Below, piece by piece: positions 9,184 to 21,791 of a stretch of 64,000 bases of DNA. Position 1 is the stretch's first letter; every line of letters begins with the position of its first letter. Under the pieces are notes generated by a model. It ran no database searches. It saw only the letters and a list, made by a program, of their open reading frames with translations, and was not told the DNA's origin. The stretch is from positions 496,001-560,000 of the forward strand of contig NZ_JAQSIO010000002.1 of the NCBI RefSeq assembly GCF_028649455.1, in the 5' to 3' direction. The position numbers and the translations under genes were made by a program. The DNA comes from Curvibacter microcysteis. GTDB taxonomy: Bacteria; Pseudomonadota; Gammaproteobacteria; Burkholderiales; Burkholderiaceae_C.

Positions 9184-9213
9184 TTGAATCAATAATTATG
9201 AATGATGTAAAAT
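9184..9213 (+). promoter_or_regulatory. Probable promoter of the mutase operon with an embedded operator
   Basis: A sigma70-like pair TTGAAT (9184-9189) and TAAAAT (9208-9213) with an 18-base spacer lies 62 bases before the mutase start. The spacer contains an imperfect inverted repeat with ATCA at 9188-9191 and TGAT at 9203-9206 around an A+T core, a layout expected of a GntR-type operator. Assignment to the adjacent regulator is inference. Confidence 0.5.
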
Positions 9214-9274
9214 CCCGGCTGCAGTCAGCAGGCCGCTGATCCTTCTCACCAGATTCTTCGGAGACGCCTTCGTC

Positions 9275-11472
<2,198 letters not shown>

Positions 11473-11476
<4 letters not shown>

Positions 11477-12486
11477 GCTCCTTGCCTTTGCTGGACGGCC
11501 TGCTCCATGGCAGCGCGACGGTGCAGCGGCGTGCCATGGCCAAGGCCATCACGCTGCTCGAATCCACCCGTGCTGACCACCGCGCTCAGGCCGATGAACT
11601 CTTGACGGCGCTGCTGCCGCACACCGGGCGGGCTTTCCGCCTGGGCATCAGCGGGGTGCCCGGGGTGGGCAAGAGCACCTTCATCGAGGCGCTGGGCCTG
11701 TTCCTCATCGGCCAGGGCTTGCGCGTGGCCGTGCTGGCGGTGGATCCGTCGTCCACCGTGTCGGGGGGCTCCATCCTGGGCGACAAGACCCGCATGGAGC
11801 ACCTGTCGGTGCACCCCAGCGCCTACATCCGCCCCAGCCCCAGCAGTGGCACGTTGGGCGGTGTGGCCGAGAAAACGCGTGAGGCCATGCTGGTGTGCGA
11901 AGCCGCCGGCTACGACGTGGTGATCGTCGAGACCGTGGGCGTGGGCCAGTCCGAGACCTCGGTGTCGGGCATGACCGACATGTTCGTGCTGATGCAGCTG
12001 CCCAATGCCGGCGACGACCTTCAGGCCATCAAAAAAGGCGTGATGGAGCTGGCCGACCTGGTGGTCATCAACAAGGCCGACATCGACGTCAACGCCGCCA
12101 CCCGCGCCCAGGCTCAGATCATGTCCTCGCTGCGCCTGCTGGGCTTGCACGGCAACCCCGAGCATGCCCACCACGATGAGGCCTTGTGGCACCCCCAGGT
12201 GATCCAACTCAGTGCCTTGTTGGGCCAGGGCGTGGACCGCTTCTGGGGCTCAGTCAGCGAATTCCGCCGCTTGCAAACTGCCAATGGGCGTTTGAATTCA
12301 CGGCGTCAAAACCAGGCCCAGGCCTGGATGTGGGAGCGCATCGACGCGGGCCTCAAGCAGGCTTTCCGCGCGCATCCCCAGGTGCAGCACCTGCTACCCC
12401 AATTCACGCAGGACGTGGCCCTGGGCCGCCTGCCCGCCTCAACGGCGGCCCGCCAACTGTTGAGCGCCAGCCGCCTGGGCAGCTGA
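11473..12486 (+). CDS. meaB: Methylmalonyl-CoA mutase-associated GTPase MeaB (ArgK family)
   Basis: MeaB is a G3E-type GTPase that chaperones the mutase, gating cofactor loading and protecting it from inactivation. The 337-residue product has the Walker A loop [15 protein letters not shown] (about residues 59-73), [20 protein letters not shown], the switch region [12 protein letters not shown] and the base-specificity motif NKAD. It starts at a GTG that overlaps the mutase stop by 4 bases (GTGA), so translation is coupled. Length is typical. Confidence 0.94.
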
Positions 12487-12529
12487 GCCTCACCCCCGAA
12501 TCATCCTGGAGCAAAGAGAGAGCACGACC

Positions 12530-14062
12530 ATGCAAGACATCCTCGATCAACTCGAAAAAAAGCGCGCTGCAGCCCGCCTCGGTGGTGGCCAAAAGCGCAT
12601 TGACGCCCAGCACAGCAAGGGCAAGCTGACTGCGCGCGAGCGCCTCGAGCTGCTGCTCGACGAAGGCACTTTTGAAGAGTGGGACATGTTCGTCGAGCAC
12701 CGCTGTGCCGACTTTGGCATGGCCGACAACAAGATCCCGGGCGACGGTGTGGTCACGGGTTACGGCATGATCAACGGCCGCCTAGTCTTCGTCTTCAGCC
12801 AGGACTTCACGGTCTTTGGCGGCGCGCTGTCTGAAGCCCACGCCGAGAAAATCTGCAAGATCATGGACCAGGCCATGAAGGTCGGCGCCCCGGTGATCGG
12901 CCTCAACGATTCGGGCGGTGCCCGCATCCAGGAGGGCGTGGCCTCGCTCGGTGGCTACGCTGACGTGTTCCAGAAAAACGTGCTGGCCAGTGGCGTGATC
13001 CCGCAGATCAGCATGATCATGGGCCCGTCGGCCGGCGGCGCGGTGTACTCGCCCGCCATGACCGACTTTATCTTCATGGTCAAGGACAGCTCCTACATGT
13101 TTGTCACCGGCCCTGAGGTGGTGAAGACCGTGACCCACGAAGAAGTCACGGCCGAAGAGCTGGGTGGCGCCATCACCCATACCACCAAGAGCGGTGTGGC
13201 CGACATGGCGTTTGAAAACGACGTGGAGGCGCTGATGATGCTGCGCCGCCTCTACAACTACCTGCCGCTGAACAACCGCGAGAAGGCCCCCGTGCGCAAG
13301 AGCGGTGACCCGGTGGACCGCCGCGAACTCAGCTTGGACACCCTGGTGCCCGAGAACCCGAACAAGCCCTACGACATGAAGGAGCTGATCGTCAAAACCG
13401 TGGACGACGGCGACTTCTTCGAGCTGCAGCCTGAGTACGCCAAGAACATCCTGATCGGCTTTGCGCGCATGGACGGCCAGACCGTGGGCATCGTGGCCAA
13501 TCAGCCGCTGGTGCTGGCCGGCTGCCTGGACATCAAGTCCTCCATCAAGGCCGCGCGTTTTGTGCGTTTCTGCGATGCGTTCAACATTCCTGTGGTGACC
13601 TTTGTCGACGTGCCCGGCTTCATGCCTGGCACAGCCCAAGAGTACGGCGGCATCATCAAGCATGGTGCCAAGCTGCTGTACGCCTACGCGGAGTGCACCG
13701 TGCCGAAGATCACCGTCATCACCCGCAAGGCCTACGGCGGCGCCTATGACGTGATGGCCTCCAAGCACCTGCGCGGCGACGTCAACTTTGCCTGGCCCAA
13801 CGCCGAAATCGCGGTGATGGGCGCCAAGGGCGCGGTTGAAATCATCTTCCGTGAGGACAAGGGTGACCCGGCCAAACTGGCCGCCAAGGAGGCCGAGTAC
13901 AAGGCCCGCTTTGCCAACCCGTTTGTGGCTGGCGCGCGTGGCTTCATCGATGACGTGATCCTGCCCTCCGAGACGCGCAAGCGCATCTGCCGCTCGCTGG
14001 CCATGCTGAAGGACAAGAAGCTTGAGAACCCGTGGCGTAAGCACGGCAACATCCCGCTCTGA
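12530..14062 (+). CDS. pccB: Propionyl-CoA carboxylase, carboxyltransferase (beta) subunit
   Basis: The beta subunit moves the carboxyl group from biotin to propionyl-CoA, making methylmalonyl-CoA. The 510-residue product belongs to the acyl-CoA carboxylase CT family, with paired crotonase-like halves: [20 protein letters not shown], the oxyanion segment [13 protein letters not shown] and, in the second half, [20 protein letters not shown] and [16 protein letters not shown] Shine-Dalgarno AAAGAGAG lies about 9 bases before the ATG. It lies between meaB and pccA on one transcript, which argues for propionyl-CoA rather than another acyl-CoA as substrate. Confidence 0.94.
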   Translation: MQDILDQLEKKRAAARLGGGQKRIDAQHSKGKLTARERLELLLDEGTFEEWDMFVEHRCADFGMADNKIPGDGVVTGYGMINGRLVFVFSQDFTVFGGALSEAHAEKICKIMDQAMKVGAPVIGLNDSGGARIQEGVASLGGYADVFQKNVLASGVIPQISMIMGPSAGGAVYSPAMTDFIFMVKDSSYMFVTGPEVVKTVTHEEVTAEELGGAITHTTKSGVADMAFENDVEALMMLRRLYNYLPLNNREKAPVRKSGDPVDRRELSLDTLVPENPNKPYDMKELIVKTVDDGDFFELQPEYAKNILIGFARMDGQTVGIVANQPLVLAGCLDIKSSIKAARFVRFCDAFNIPVVTFVDVPGFMPGTAQEYGGIIKHGAKLLYAYAECTVPKITVITRKAYGGAYDVMASKHLRGDVNFAWPNAEIAVMGAKGAVEIIFREDKGDPAKLAAKEAEYKARFANPFVAGARGFIDDVILPSETRKRICRSLAMLKDKKLENPWRKHGNIPL

Positions 14063-14095
14063 TCGACCGCCAGAACAAGAACCGGAAAACACACC

Positions 14096-16144
14096 ATGTT
14101 TAAGAAGATTCTGATTGCCAATCGCGGCGAGATCGCCTGCCGCGTCATTGCCACCGCCAAGAAAATGGGCATCAAGACGGTTGCCGTCTACTCTGAAGCC
14201 GACAAGGAAGCCCGCCATGTGGCGCTGGCCGACGAGGCCGTGCTCTTGGGGCCGGCACCCAGCCGCGAAAGTTACCTGGTGGCCGACAAGATCATTGCCG
14301 CCGCCAAGGCCACCGGCGCCGAAGCGATCCACCCCGGTTATGGCTTTTTGAGCGAAAACGAAGCCTTCGCCAAGCGCGTCGAGGACGAAGGCATGGCCTT
14401 CATCGGCCCACGCCATTTCTCGATCGCCGCCATGGGCGACAAGATCGCCTCCAAAAAGCTGGCCAACGAGGCCAAGGTCAACACCATCCCCGGCTACAAC
14501 GATGCCATCGCAGGGCCTGAGCAGGCGGTGGAGATCGCCAAGGGCATTGGCTACCCCGTGATGATCAAGGCCTCGGCCGGCGGCGGGGGCAAGGGCCTGC
14601 GCGTGGCCTTCAACGACAAGGAAGCCTTTGAGGGTTTTGCCAGCTGCCAGAACGAGGCCCGCAACAGCTTTGGCGACGACCGCATCTTCATCGAGAAGTT
14701 TGTGCAGGAGCCGCGCCACATCGAGATCCAAGTCCTGGGCGACAGCCACGGCAACGTGATCTATCTGAATGAGCGCGAATGCTCGATTCAGCGCCGCCAC
14801 CAGAAGGTGATCGAAGAGGCGCCGAGCCCTTTCATCAGCGAGGCGACCCGCCAAGCCATGGGTGAACAAGCCGTGGCCTTGGCGAAGGCGGTCAAGTACC
14901 AGTCGGCGGGCACGGTTGAGTTCGTGGTCGGCAAGGACCAGGACTTCTACTTCCTCGAGATGAACACCCGCCTGCAGGTGGAGCACCCGGTGACCGAGTG
15001 CATCACCGGCCTCGACCTGGTGGAACTGATGATCCGCGTGGCCGCCGGCGAAAAGCTGCCACTGACCCAAGCCGAGGTGAAGCGTGAAGGCTGGGCCATT
15101 GAGTGCCGCATCAACGCCGAAGACCCGTTCCGCAACTTCTTGCCCTCGACCGGTCGCCTGGTGCGCTTCCAGACCCCGCCCGAGACCATGTTCCAGAGCA
15201 ACACCGAGGCGCTGTATGGCGTGCGGGTGGACACGGGTGTCACCGACGGCGGCGAGATCCCGATGTTCTATGACTCGATGATCGCCAAGCTCATCGTGCA
15301 TGGCCGGGATCGCAACGACGCGATAGCCAAGATGCGCGAAGCCCTGAACGGCTTTGTGATCCGCGGCATCAGCAGCAACATCCCATTCCAGGCCGCCTTG
15401 CTGGCGCACCCCAAGTTCGTCACGGGCGATTTCAACACCGGCTTCATTGCCGAGAACTACGGCAAGGGCTTTTTTGCCGAAGACGTGCCGCACAGCGATC
15501 CGGCCTTCCTGGTGGCGCTGGCCGCCTTCCAGAACCGCCGCTACCGCAGCCGCGCCACGGGCATCACCGGCCAGTTGGAAGGCCACGGTGTCAAGGTGGG
15601 CGAGGCCTTTGTGGTGGTGGTGCTGGACAAACTGGGTCAGCACCAGCAGCAAGCCGTCAGCGTGACCGACCTCGACGAGCAAGGCCACAGTGCCTTGGTG
15701 ACCGTGGGTGACCGCAGCTACCAGCTCAGCAGCGCTTCGCGGCTGGGCGCCATCCGCATCGAAGGCCAGGTCAATGGCGCGCCGTTCACGGCCCAGGTCG
15801 AGCGTGGTTCGGGCAAGAACCCGCTGGCCCTGCGTGTGTCGCACAACGGCACCCAGATCGAAGCCCTGGTGCTGTCGCCACGTGGTGCCGAGCTGCACAA
15901 GCTCATGCCTTACAAGGCGCCGCCGGACCTCAGCAAGTTCCTGCTCTCGCCGATGCCGGGCCTGCTGGTCGACGTGGCGGTGCAGCCGGGGCAAACCGTG
16001 CAGGCTGGCGAAAAGCTGGCGGTGATCGAGGCCATGAAGATGGAGAACATCTTGTTCGCCACCCAAGACGGCGTGGTCGGTCAGGTGTTGGCCGGCAAGG
16101 GCGAATCCCTGGCGGTGGACCAGGTGATCCTCGAGTTCGTCTGA
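14096..16144 (+). CDS. pccA: Propionyl-CoA carboxylase, biotin carboxylase/BCCP (alpha) subunit
   Basis: This subunit carboxylates its own biotin with ATP and bicarbonate. The 682-residue chain has the biotin carboxylase start KKILIANRGEIACRVI, the ATP-grasp glycine loop KASAGGGGKGLRV (about residues 159-171) and the RDCSIQRR-type region ERECSIQRRHQKVIEEAPSP. These are followed by EMNTRLQVEHPVTE, a BT-like linker and the C-terminal biotinyl domain with the biotin attachment motif EAMKM (about residue 645). Length and order match PccA. It follows pccB by 33 bases. Confidence 0.95.
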   Translation: MFKKILIANRGEIACRVIATAKKMGIKTVAVYSEADKEARHVALADEAVLLGPAPSRESYLVADKIIAAAKATGAEAIHPGYGFLSENEAFAKRVEDEGMAFIGPRHFSIAAMGDKIASKKLANEAKVNTIPGYNDAIAGPEQAVEIAKGIGYPVMIKASAGGGGKGLRVAFNDKEAFEGFASCQNEARNSFGDDRIFIEKFVQEPRHIEIQVLGDSHGNVIYLNERECSIQRRHQKVIEEAPSPFISEATRQAMGEQAVALAKAVKYQSAGTVEFVVGKDQDFYFLEMNTRLQVEHPVTECITGLDLVELMIRVAAGEKLPLTQAEVKREGWAIECRINAEDPFRNFLPSTGRLVRFQTPPETMFQSNTEALYGVRVDTGVTDGGEIPMFYDSMIAKLIVHGRDRNDAIAKMREALNGFVIRGISSNIPFQAALLAHPKFVTGDFNTGFIAENYGKGFFAEDVPHSDPAFLVALAAFQNRRYRSRATGITGQLEGHGVKVGEAFVVVVLDKLGQHQQQAVSVTDLDEQGHSALVTVGDRSYQLSSASRLGAIRIEGQVNGAPFTAQVERGSGKNPLALRVSHNGTQIEALVLSPRGAELHKLMPYKAPPDLSKFLLSPMPGLLVDVAVQPGQTVQAGEKLAVIEAMKMENILFATQDGVVGQVLAGKGESLAVDQVILEFV

Positions 16145-16315
16145 ACTTGAGTCTGGCGCCGCTCGCCGCGGCGCCTGCGCATCCGTCCCCCCAGGTGGCC
16201 CTGTCGCGACCTGGCAGACAGGCTGTTGGTGTTCGCCATGGGGTGGACGCAGCAGCCTTTTTTGATCGCTGCAGGCCTTGCGTCTGCAGTTCCTTGAACG
16301 AAAGAGAAGCTCACC

Positions 16316-16798
16316 ATGACCCGTCCGTTTCAAGTGCTGGGCGTCCAGCAAATCGCCATCGGCGGCCTCGACAAACTGAAGCTGCACAAGCTGTGGGTGG
16401 AGATGTTGGGCCTCAGCGTGACTGGCACCTTCCGCAGTGAACGTGAGAACGTCGACGAAGACATCTGCGCCATGGGCAGCGGCCCCTTCAAGGTCGAAGT
16501 TGACCTGATGCAGCCGCTGGACGCAGAAAAAAAGCCCGCAGTGCACGCCACGCCACTGAACCACATCGGCTTGTGGATCGACGACTTGCCGCAGGCTGTC
16601 GAATGGCTCACGGCCCAGGGCGTGCGCTTTGCGCCTGGCGGCATCCGCCGCGGCGCAGCGGGATTTGACATCTGTTTTCTCCACCCCAAGGGCAACGAGG
16701 AGTTTCCGATTTCGGGTGAGGGCGTGTTGATCGAGCTGGTGCAGGCACCGCCGGAGGTGGTGAAAGCCTTCCAAGCGCTGGCCGCTTCGGCCTCTTGA
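16316..16798 (+). CDS. VOC-family protein, probable methylmalonyl-CoA epimerase-like
   Basis: The 160-residue protein is a vicinal-oxygen-chelate fold with two beta-alpha-beta-beta-beta halves. Its position after the mutase and carboxylase genes suggests racemising (S)- to (R)-methylmalonyl-CoA. The third and fourth metal-ligand positions look intact: His in [11 protein letters not shown] and Glu in GVLIELVQ. The first ligand, normally a His in a DHxAI-type strand, appears as Gln in [10 protein letters not shown]. That could be a tolerated change or a sign of another VOC activity. It is separated from pccA by 171 bases with no gene; a Shine-Dalgarno AAAGAGAAG precedes the ATG. Confidence 0.72.
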   Translation: MTRPFQVLGVQQIAIGGLDKLKLHKLWVEMLGLSVTGTFRSERENVDEDICAMGSGPFKVEVDLMQPLDAEKKPAVHATPLNHIGLWIDDLPQAVEWLTAQGVRFAPGGIRRGAAGFDICFLHPKGNEEFPISGEGVLIELVQAPPEVVKAFQALAASAS

Positions 16799-16839
16799 GG
16801 CGCCAGCGGCGTGTGTTCTGAACACTCTCACATCAACAT

Positions 16840-16875
16840 TCAAGAACTTATCAAAAATGCCGAATAAGTTCTTGA
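16840..16875. repeat. Perfect 12-bp inverted repeat upstream of the chemoreceptor gene
   Basis: TCAAGAACTTAT (16840-16851) is exactly complementary to ATAAGTTCTTGA (16864-16875) across a 12-base loop. It lies 145 bases before the chemoreceptor start, in a 221-base gap without genes. It is A+T-rich with no U tract, so it looks more like an operator or mRNA structure than an intrinsic terminator. The loop and right arm include GCCGAATAA, which resembles the sigma28 -10 element (GCCGATAA) with one extra base; that is a weak match. Confidence 0.75.
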
Positions 16876-17019
16876 GATGACCGGTGGTGTTCTACATGCG
16901 ATGAAGTGCTAAAAATCCTAGGGTTTATCAGGATGCAATTCGTCGGTTGGGTCCTGACTCTCCGCTCTATTCAAGCCAAAATCTACACATAAAACCGCAA
17001 AATTAATTTTGGAAATGAT

Positions 17020-19347
17020 ATGAGTTCTGCCGCTTTTTGGCGCCCGGGTACGGACTTGATGCTGCGCATGCGTTTGCCAGCCAAGCTGCTGTGGTTGTCA
17101 GCCATGTTGTTGATTCCACTCGTGCTGGTCTGCCTGCAACTCATGCAGCGGATTCAGGATGACCTGAACTTCATGGCCCAGGAGCAGGCTGGCGTGAAGG
17201 TGCTGGAGCCGCTTTTCAAGCTGACCCAGGAGGCGCAAAAGCACCGCGGTCAAACCAATATGCTGTTGTCTGGCAATACCGCAGCGGCGGCGGCGCTGGA
17301 CCAGACCGGCAGCCGTTTGCGGCAAGCCTTGAACGACTCGAAGGGCGCGCTGGGTTCGGCGGGCTTGGGGTTGGAGAGTGACTGGAGTCGCCTGGTCTCT
17401 CGCATCGAGGCTCTGCCCAGCTTGCGTCAAGGAGAGCGTCAGGCCGCTTTCTCCGAACACACGGCCGTCATCGATGAACTGCGCCGCCTCGCCTACACCG
17501 TGGGCGAGCGCTCCGGTTTGCTGTTTGACCCTGACCCGGTGACCTACCTGCTGATCGACATGGCGGTGTCTCGCGTCATTCCCTGGACTGAGCGTTTGGG
17601 TCAGTTGCGTGGCCTGGGTTCAGGCGTTTTGAGTCAGAGCAACCCCGACCCTCAGGGCTTGGGACGCTTGCACGCCCAGATCGAGGCCTTGGCTCGCGAG
17701 GTGGGGGATGTTCGATTTGCGATGCAGTTGCTCAACGCTCGCCAAGAGGGCCAGGGCAAAGATGAGGCGGCGCTGGCCAGCAGCCAATCCTTCCAGGCCC
17801 TCGCCGCGAAGGCTTTTCCGGCAGCAGGTGGGGTGGCGGAACCTCGCCTGGCCTCGGCGGACTTTTTCAGCCAAGGGACACAGGCCATTGAAGAGGCTGG
17901 GCGCTATGGGGTGCAGGTGCTGTCCCAAATCGACAGCCGTTTGCTGGACAGGGCCGAGGCCCAGCGTCAGCAGCGCTTGATCTACATCTGCGTCACCTTG
18001 TTGGGTATTGGCTTTTTGCTTTATTTGCTGGGGGCGTTCTACCGCAGCTTCGTCTTGAACTTCCGTCAGGTGGTCGATGCGATGCATTCGGTGGCGCAGG
18101 GCGCCCTGCGGGTCAAGGTCACGGTGGCTGGGCGTGATGAACTGGCTGAATTGGCCGGCTTGCTGCACAAGATGACCCAGACCTTGTCGGGCATGGTCGC
18201 CGATGTGCGCAGCAATGCCGCCCTGGTGTCCCATGCGGGCAGCAGCCTGGCCGTGGGCAGCAAGGCCTTGTCGGACCGCACCGAGCAGCAAGCGGCCAAC
18301 TTGGAGCAGACCGCGGCCAGCGTCGAGCAATTGGCTGGCACCGTGGAGCACAACGCGGGCATTGCCCAGCAGGCCAATCAGCGGGCTGCCCAGGTGCGTG
18401 ATGCAGCCGAGGCAGGGGCCTCCGCCATGGGGCGGGCTGTGGCCTCGGTGGAGGGCGTCCAAAGCAGTGCCAGCAAGATGGGTGAAATCATCAGCGTGAT
18501 CGACAGCCTGGCCTTCCAAACCAACATCTTGGCCCTCAATGCTGCCGTTGAAGCGGCCAGGGCAGGGGAGCAGGGTCGGGGTTTTGCCGTGGTGGCTGCC
18601 GAGGTGCGCTCTCTGGCGCAGCGCTCAGCGGCTTCTGCGCGTGAAATCCGCCAGCTCATCAGCTCTTCTTCTGAGCAAGTCGAAACCAGTGTGGACCTGA
18701 TCCGTGCCGCTGGTGACAGCATGAAGAACATCACCGAGGGCATTCGCTCGGTGGCCGGCAGCATGGCCGAGATATCAGCCCTCAGTTCTGAGCAAAGCGC
18801 GGGCTTGAGTGAGATCACCCTGGCTGTGCAGCAACTCGACCAAATCACCCAGCGCAATGCCCAGATGGTGGAGTCCTCGGTCCAGGAAACGGTCCTGCTC
18901 GAAAGCCGGGCGACCACCCTCGCGCAGTCTGTGTCGTCTTTTGTGCTCCAACAAGGCACGGCCGACGAAGCGGAGGCCTTGGTACACCAGGCCATGGCCT
19001 TGGCGCAGAGCAGCTCGCTGGAGTCCTTCCTGCGGCAGGTCAGTGATCCGTCACAGCCCTTCTTTGATCGAGACATGTACGTCTTTGCGCTCGATGAAGG
19101 GGGGCATTACCGCGCGTTTGGCGGCCAGCCAGCCCGGGTCGGCACCCGGGTGCAGGATTTGCCGGGTATCGACGGCCAGGCACTGCTCAATCGCATCATG
19201 GAGCGGGCTCAGCAAGGCGCGGGTTGGGTGGAGTACGACATCACCAACCCGGCGACCGGTCAGATGCAGACCAAGATGTCTTATGTGCAGGAGTTCAAGG
19301 GCCTGTACGTGGGGTGCGGGGTTTACAAGACCCTAGCCGGGGGCTGA
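17020..19347 (+). CDS. Methyl-accepting chemotaxis protein with C-terminal cytoplasmic Cache domain
   Basis: Parts in order: TM helix near residues 26-46, a periplasmic helical region of about 270 residues containing [10 protein letters not shown] (NIT-like), TM helix near 320-342, HAMP to about 400, and the MCP signalling hairpin. The hairpin has the highly conserved tip [20 protein letters not shown] and [10 protein letters not shown]. The last about 110 residues form an sCache-type domain ([20 protein letters not shown], ending with VGCGVYKT). A Cache domain after the signalling tip would lie in the cytoplasm, unlike the usual periplasmic position. The start has a GGAAATGAT just upstream. 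No che genes are nearby. Confidence 0.88.
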   Translation: MSSAAFWRPGTDLMLRMRLPAKLLWLSAMLLIPLVLVCLQLMQRIQDDLNFMAQEQAGVKVLEPLFKLTQEAQKHRGQTNMLLSGNTAAAAALDQTGSRLRQALNDSKGALGSAGLGLESDWSRLVSRIEALPSLRQGERQAAFSEHTAVIDELRRLAYTVGERSGLLFDPDPVTYLLIDMAVSRVIPWTERLGQLRGLGSGVLSQSNPDPQGLGRLHAQIEALAREVGDVRFAMQLLNARQEGQGKDEAALASSQSFQALAAKAFPAAGGVAEPRLASADFFSQGTQAIEEAGRYGVQVLSQIDSRLLDRAEAQRQQRLIYICVTLLGIGFLLYLLGAFYRSFVLNFRQVVDAMHSVAQGALRVKVTVAGRDELAELAGLLHKMTQTLSGMVADVRSNAALVSHAGSSLAVGSKALSDRTEQQAANLEQTAASVEQLAGTVEHNAGIAQQANQRAAQVRDAAEAGASAMGRAVASVEGVQSSASKMGEIISVIDSLAFQTNILALNAAVEAARAGEQGRGFAVVAAEVRSLAQRSAASAREIRQLISSSSEQVETSVDLIRAAGDSMKNITEGIRSVAGSMAEISALSSEQSAGLSEITLAVQQLDQITQRNAQMVESSVQETVLLESRATTLAQSVSSFVLQQGTADEAEALVHQAMALAQSSSLESFLRQVSDPSQPFFDRDMYVFALDEGGHYRAFGGQPARVGTRVQDLPGIDGQALLNRIMERAQQGAGWVEYDITNPATGQMQTKMSYVQEFKGLYVGCGVYKTLAGG

Positions 19348-19446
19348 GCTCTGCACCGCGCCGCCACTGGCGATGGGCCATGGACCTCATACCGTCCATG
19401 TCCTAGCCTCCTGCCAATGTGTCGGCCAATGAGCGCCAAAGCCCGC

Positions 19447-20127
19447 TCAATCGGAGGGGCCGTCCTCGTCCGACACGCTGGCGCGGCGGGCGCGGGATTT
19501 GGCCAGCGCGGCCTCAATCAAGGCCCGCTTGCGCTCCAACACGGTGGGGTCGCTCAGGCGTGAATGGGCCGCGATGTCGTGCAGCTTGGCCTCGGCCTCG
19601 CTGCGCAAGCGGGCATCATTCTCAGCTTGCTCGCGGGCCGTGCGGGCTTGGTGCTGCTGGTAGCGCGCCAAAGCCCGTTCGGCCTGTGCACCGGACCAGG
19701 CCGCCCAGCCTGTCAAGGGGCCGCTGACGTCTTCCAGTTCAATGCAGTCCACGGGGCAGGCCGGTACGCAGAGCTCGCAGCCAGTGCACTCGTTTTCAAT
19801 CACCGTGTGCATTTGCTTGTTGCTGCCCACAATGGCGTCGGTCGGGCAGGCCTTGAGGCAGAGGGTGCACCCAATGCACCAGGCCTCGTCAATGAAGGCG
19901 ACCAAGCGAGGACCCTCCTGGCCGTGCTCGGGCGACAGCGCTTGCACAGGGCGCCCGGTCAGCGCTGCCAGGCGCGCCACACCCTCGGCCCCGCCGGGGG
20001 GGCACTGGTTGATCTCAGCCTGGCCTGCGGCCAGGGCTTGGGCATAAGCGCGGCAGTCGGGGTAGCCGCAGCGTGTGCACTGCGTCTGCGGCAGGGCCGC
20101 ATGCAGTTGTTCAATCAGCGAAAGCAC
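19447..20127 (-). CDS. RnfB-like ferredoxin, soluble, stand-alone
   Basis: The 226-residue product matches RnfB/RsxB from its [4Fe-4S] domain onward: [13 protein letters not shown] and CPPGG (residues about 17-45), then two ferredoxin clusters [16 protein letters not shown] and [16 protein letters not shown]. It lacks the N-terminal membrane helix of canonical RnfB, and no other rnf genes are nearby, so it is probably a soluble electron carrier. The charged C-terminal tail (about residues 150-226, rich in Ala, Arg and Glu) is probably helical. The start is a GTG at 20125-20127, only 7 bases after the PHB depolymerase stop, so the two are probably cotranscribed. Confidence 0.85.
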   Translation of the reverse strand: MLSLIEQLHAALPQTQCTRCGYPDCRAYAQALAAGQAEINQCPPGGAEGVARLAALTGRPVQALSPEHGQEGPRLVAFIDEAWCIGCTLCLKACPTDAIVGSNKQMHTVIENECTGCELCVPACPVDCIELEDVSGPLTGWAAWSGAQAERALARYQQHQARTAREQAENDARLRSEAEAKLHDIAAHSRLSDPTVLERKRALIEAALAKSRARRASVSDEDGPSD

Positions 20128-20134
20128 CGGTCCG

Positions 20135-21634
20135 TCAGGCCTTCTTCGCGCCGCTGCGACGTGCCGCGGACACCGGCTTGGCTGTGCTGCGCGCGCTGGT
20201 CGATGGCTTGCGGCTGGCGGCCGAGCTGGGACCAGCCACAGCCTTGACAGCGGTCACGGGCGCTTCTTTGGGCGTAGTCACCGCTGCGGCGGTGGTGGCC
20301 GCCACTTTGGGCGCAGGGGTGCTTTCAACTGCCGGGGCGGGCACGCTGGCAGGGGCCACCGCCTTGGCTTGAGGCTGGTGGTCCAGGATGAAGCGCTTCA
20401 CCACGGGGTACACCACCTCGCGCCAACGGCGGCCACTGAAGATCCCGTAATGGCCGGCACCTTTGGCTTCCAGGTGCTTTTGCTGGTCGGCCGGGATGCT
20501 GGCGCACAGGTCGTGGGCGGCTTCGGTTTGGCCCGAGCCGGAGATGTCGTCCAGTTCACCTTCAACGGTCAGCAGGGCCGTGGTTTTGATGTCCTGCGGG
20601 CGCACGCGTTCGACTTGGCCCTGCGGGTTGCGCACGTCCCAGGTGCCCTTGACCAGCTTGAAGTCTTGGAAGACGGTTTGGATGGTTTCGAGGTAATAGT
20701 CCGCGTCCATGTCGAGCACGGCGTTGTACTCGTCATAGAACTTGCGGTGGGCTTCGACGCTGGCATCGTCGCCCTTGATCAGGTCTTTGAAGTAGTCGTA
20801 GTGGCTGGTGGCGTGGCGGTCCGGGTTCATGGCCACGAAACCGGTGTGCTGCAAGAAGCCCGGATAGACGCGGCGGCCAGCCCCTGGGAAGGTGTGCGGC
20901 ACGCGGTAGATCACATTGTTTTCAAACCACTCATAGCTCTTGGTGGTGGCCAGGTTGTTCACCGCCGTGGGCGACTTGCTGGCGTCGATGGGGCCGCCCA
21001 TCATGGTCATGGACAGCGGGGTGGTCTCGCCACGCGAGGCCATCAGCGACACGGCGGCCAGCACCGGCACGGTGGGCTGGCACACGCTGATCACGTGGCA
21101 GTTGCCATAAGCACCCTGCAGGTGGCGGATGAAGTCCTGCACGTAGTTGACGTAGTCGTCGAGGTGGAATTCACCGTCGGCCAGGGGCACCAGGCGGGCG
21201 TTTTTCCAGTCGGTGATGTAGACCTTGTGGTCCTTGAGCATGGTGCGGACCGTGTCGCGCAGCAAGGTGGCGTAGTGGCCCGACAGCGGCGCCACGATCA
21301 ACACCACGGGCTGGCCCTTGAGCTTGGTCAGGGTGGCCGTGTCGTCCGAAAAGCGCTTGAAGCGGCGCAGTTCACAAAAAGGTTTATCGACTTCGATGCG
21401 CTCATGGATCGCCACGCCCACACCGTCCACATCCACCGTGTTGATACCGAACACGGGCTTTTCGTAGTCCTTACCCAGGCGGTACATCAGGTCGTAACCG
21501 GCGGACATCCGCTGGGCAAAGGGAACCTGGCTCAGCGGGAAGGCTGGGTTGTTCAGCATCTTGGCCGCAGCCTGGGCGAAATCGGAAAACGGCTCCATCA
21601 AGGAGCGTTGGGTTTCATAGACTTGGTAAAGCAT
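20135..21634 (-). CDS. phaZ: Intracellular poly(3-hydroxybutyrate) depolymerase (PhaZ) with basic C-terminal tail
   Basis: PhaZ mobilises stored PHB granules. The catalytic domain (residues about 1-418) has the nucleophile Cys at about residue 185 in [15 protein letters not shown], as in the Cys-type depolymerases of the Ralstonia PhaZa1 family. The Asp is in [11 protein letters not shown] (about 362-363) and the His in [13 protein letters not shown] (about 395). I set the start at the ATG at 21632-21634 ([10 protein letters not shown]), the family N-terminus, rather than longer in-frame extensions. An extra tail of about 80 residues (420-499) is rich in Ala, Pro, Lys, Thr and Ser and low in complexity, resembling histone-H1-like or granule-binding tails. 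Its role is unknown. Confidence 0.92.
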   Translation of the reverse strand: MLYQVYETQRSLMEPFSDFAQAAAKMLNNPAFPLSQVPFAQRMSAGYDLMYRLGKDYEKPVFGINTVDVDGVGVAIHERIEVDKPFCELRRFKRFSDDTATLTKLKGQPVVLIVAPLSGHYATLLRDTVRTMLKDHKVYITDWKNARLVPLADGEFHLDDYVNYVQDFIRHLQGAYGNCHVISVCQPTVPVLAAVSLMASRGETTPLSMTMMGGPIDASKSPTAVNNLATTKSYEWFENNVIYRVPHTFPGAGRRVYPGFLQHTGFVAMNPDRHATSHYDYFKDLIKGDDASVEAHRKFYDEYNAVLDMDADYYLETIQTVFQDFKLVKGTWDVRNPQGQVERVRPQDIKTTALLTVEGELDDISGSGQTEAAHDLCASIPADQQKHLEAKGAGHYGIFSGRRWREVVYPVVKRFILDHQPQAKAVAPASVPAPAVESTPAPKVAATTAAAVTTPKEAPVTAVKAVAGPSSAASRKPSTSARSTAKPVSAARRSGAKKA

Positions 21635-21791
21635 GGGGCGACCCGAATTCGTTATGTTGCAGTGCAGCAATATACCAGCAGAAGGGCGGTTCTGTCTGGA
21701 GGACAAACACCAATGCCGTGTCGGATTCGAGCCTCGGGAACTTGTTGTCTGGCCGCTTATCTGCCAAATAGGTATAAAAATAGACGAAGCT

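Noticed and set aside
16147-16440. Possible 97-codon gene in the pccA-VOC gap
   Set aside because: It overlaps the VOC gene in another frame, has no Shine-Dalgarno and no recognisable motifs.
12782-16843. Open frame of 1353 codons on the minus strand opposite pccB and pccA
   Set aside because: It is antisense to well-supported carboxylase genes and its translation is His/Val/Ala/Gly-rich with no domain. It results from codon bias in G+C-rich genes.
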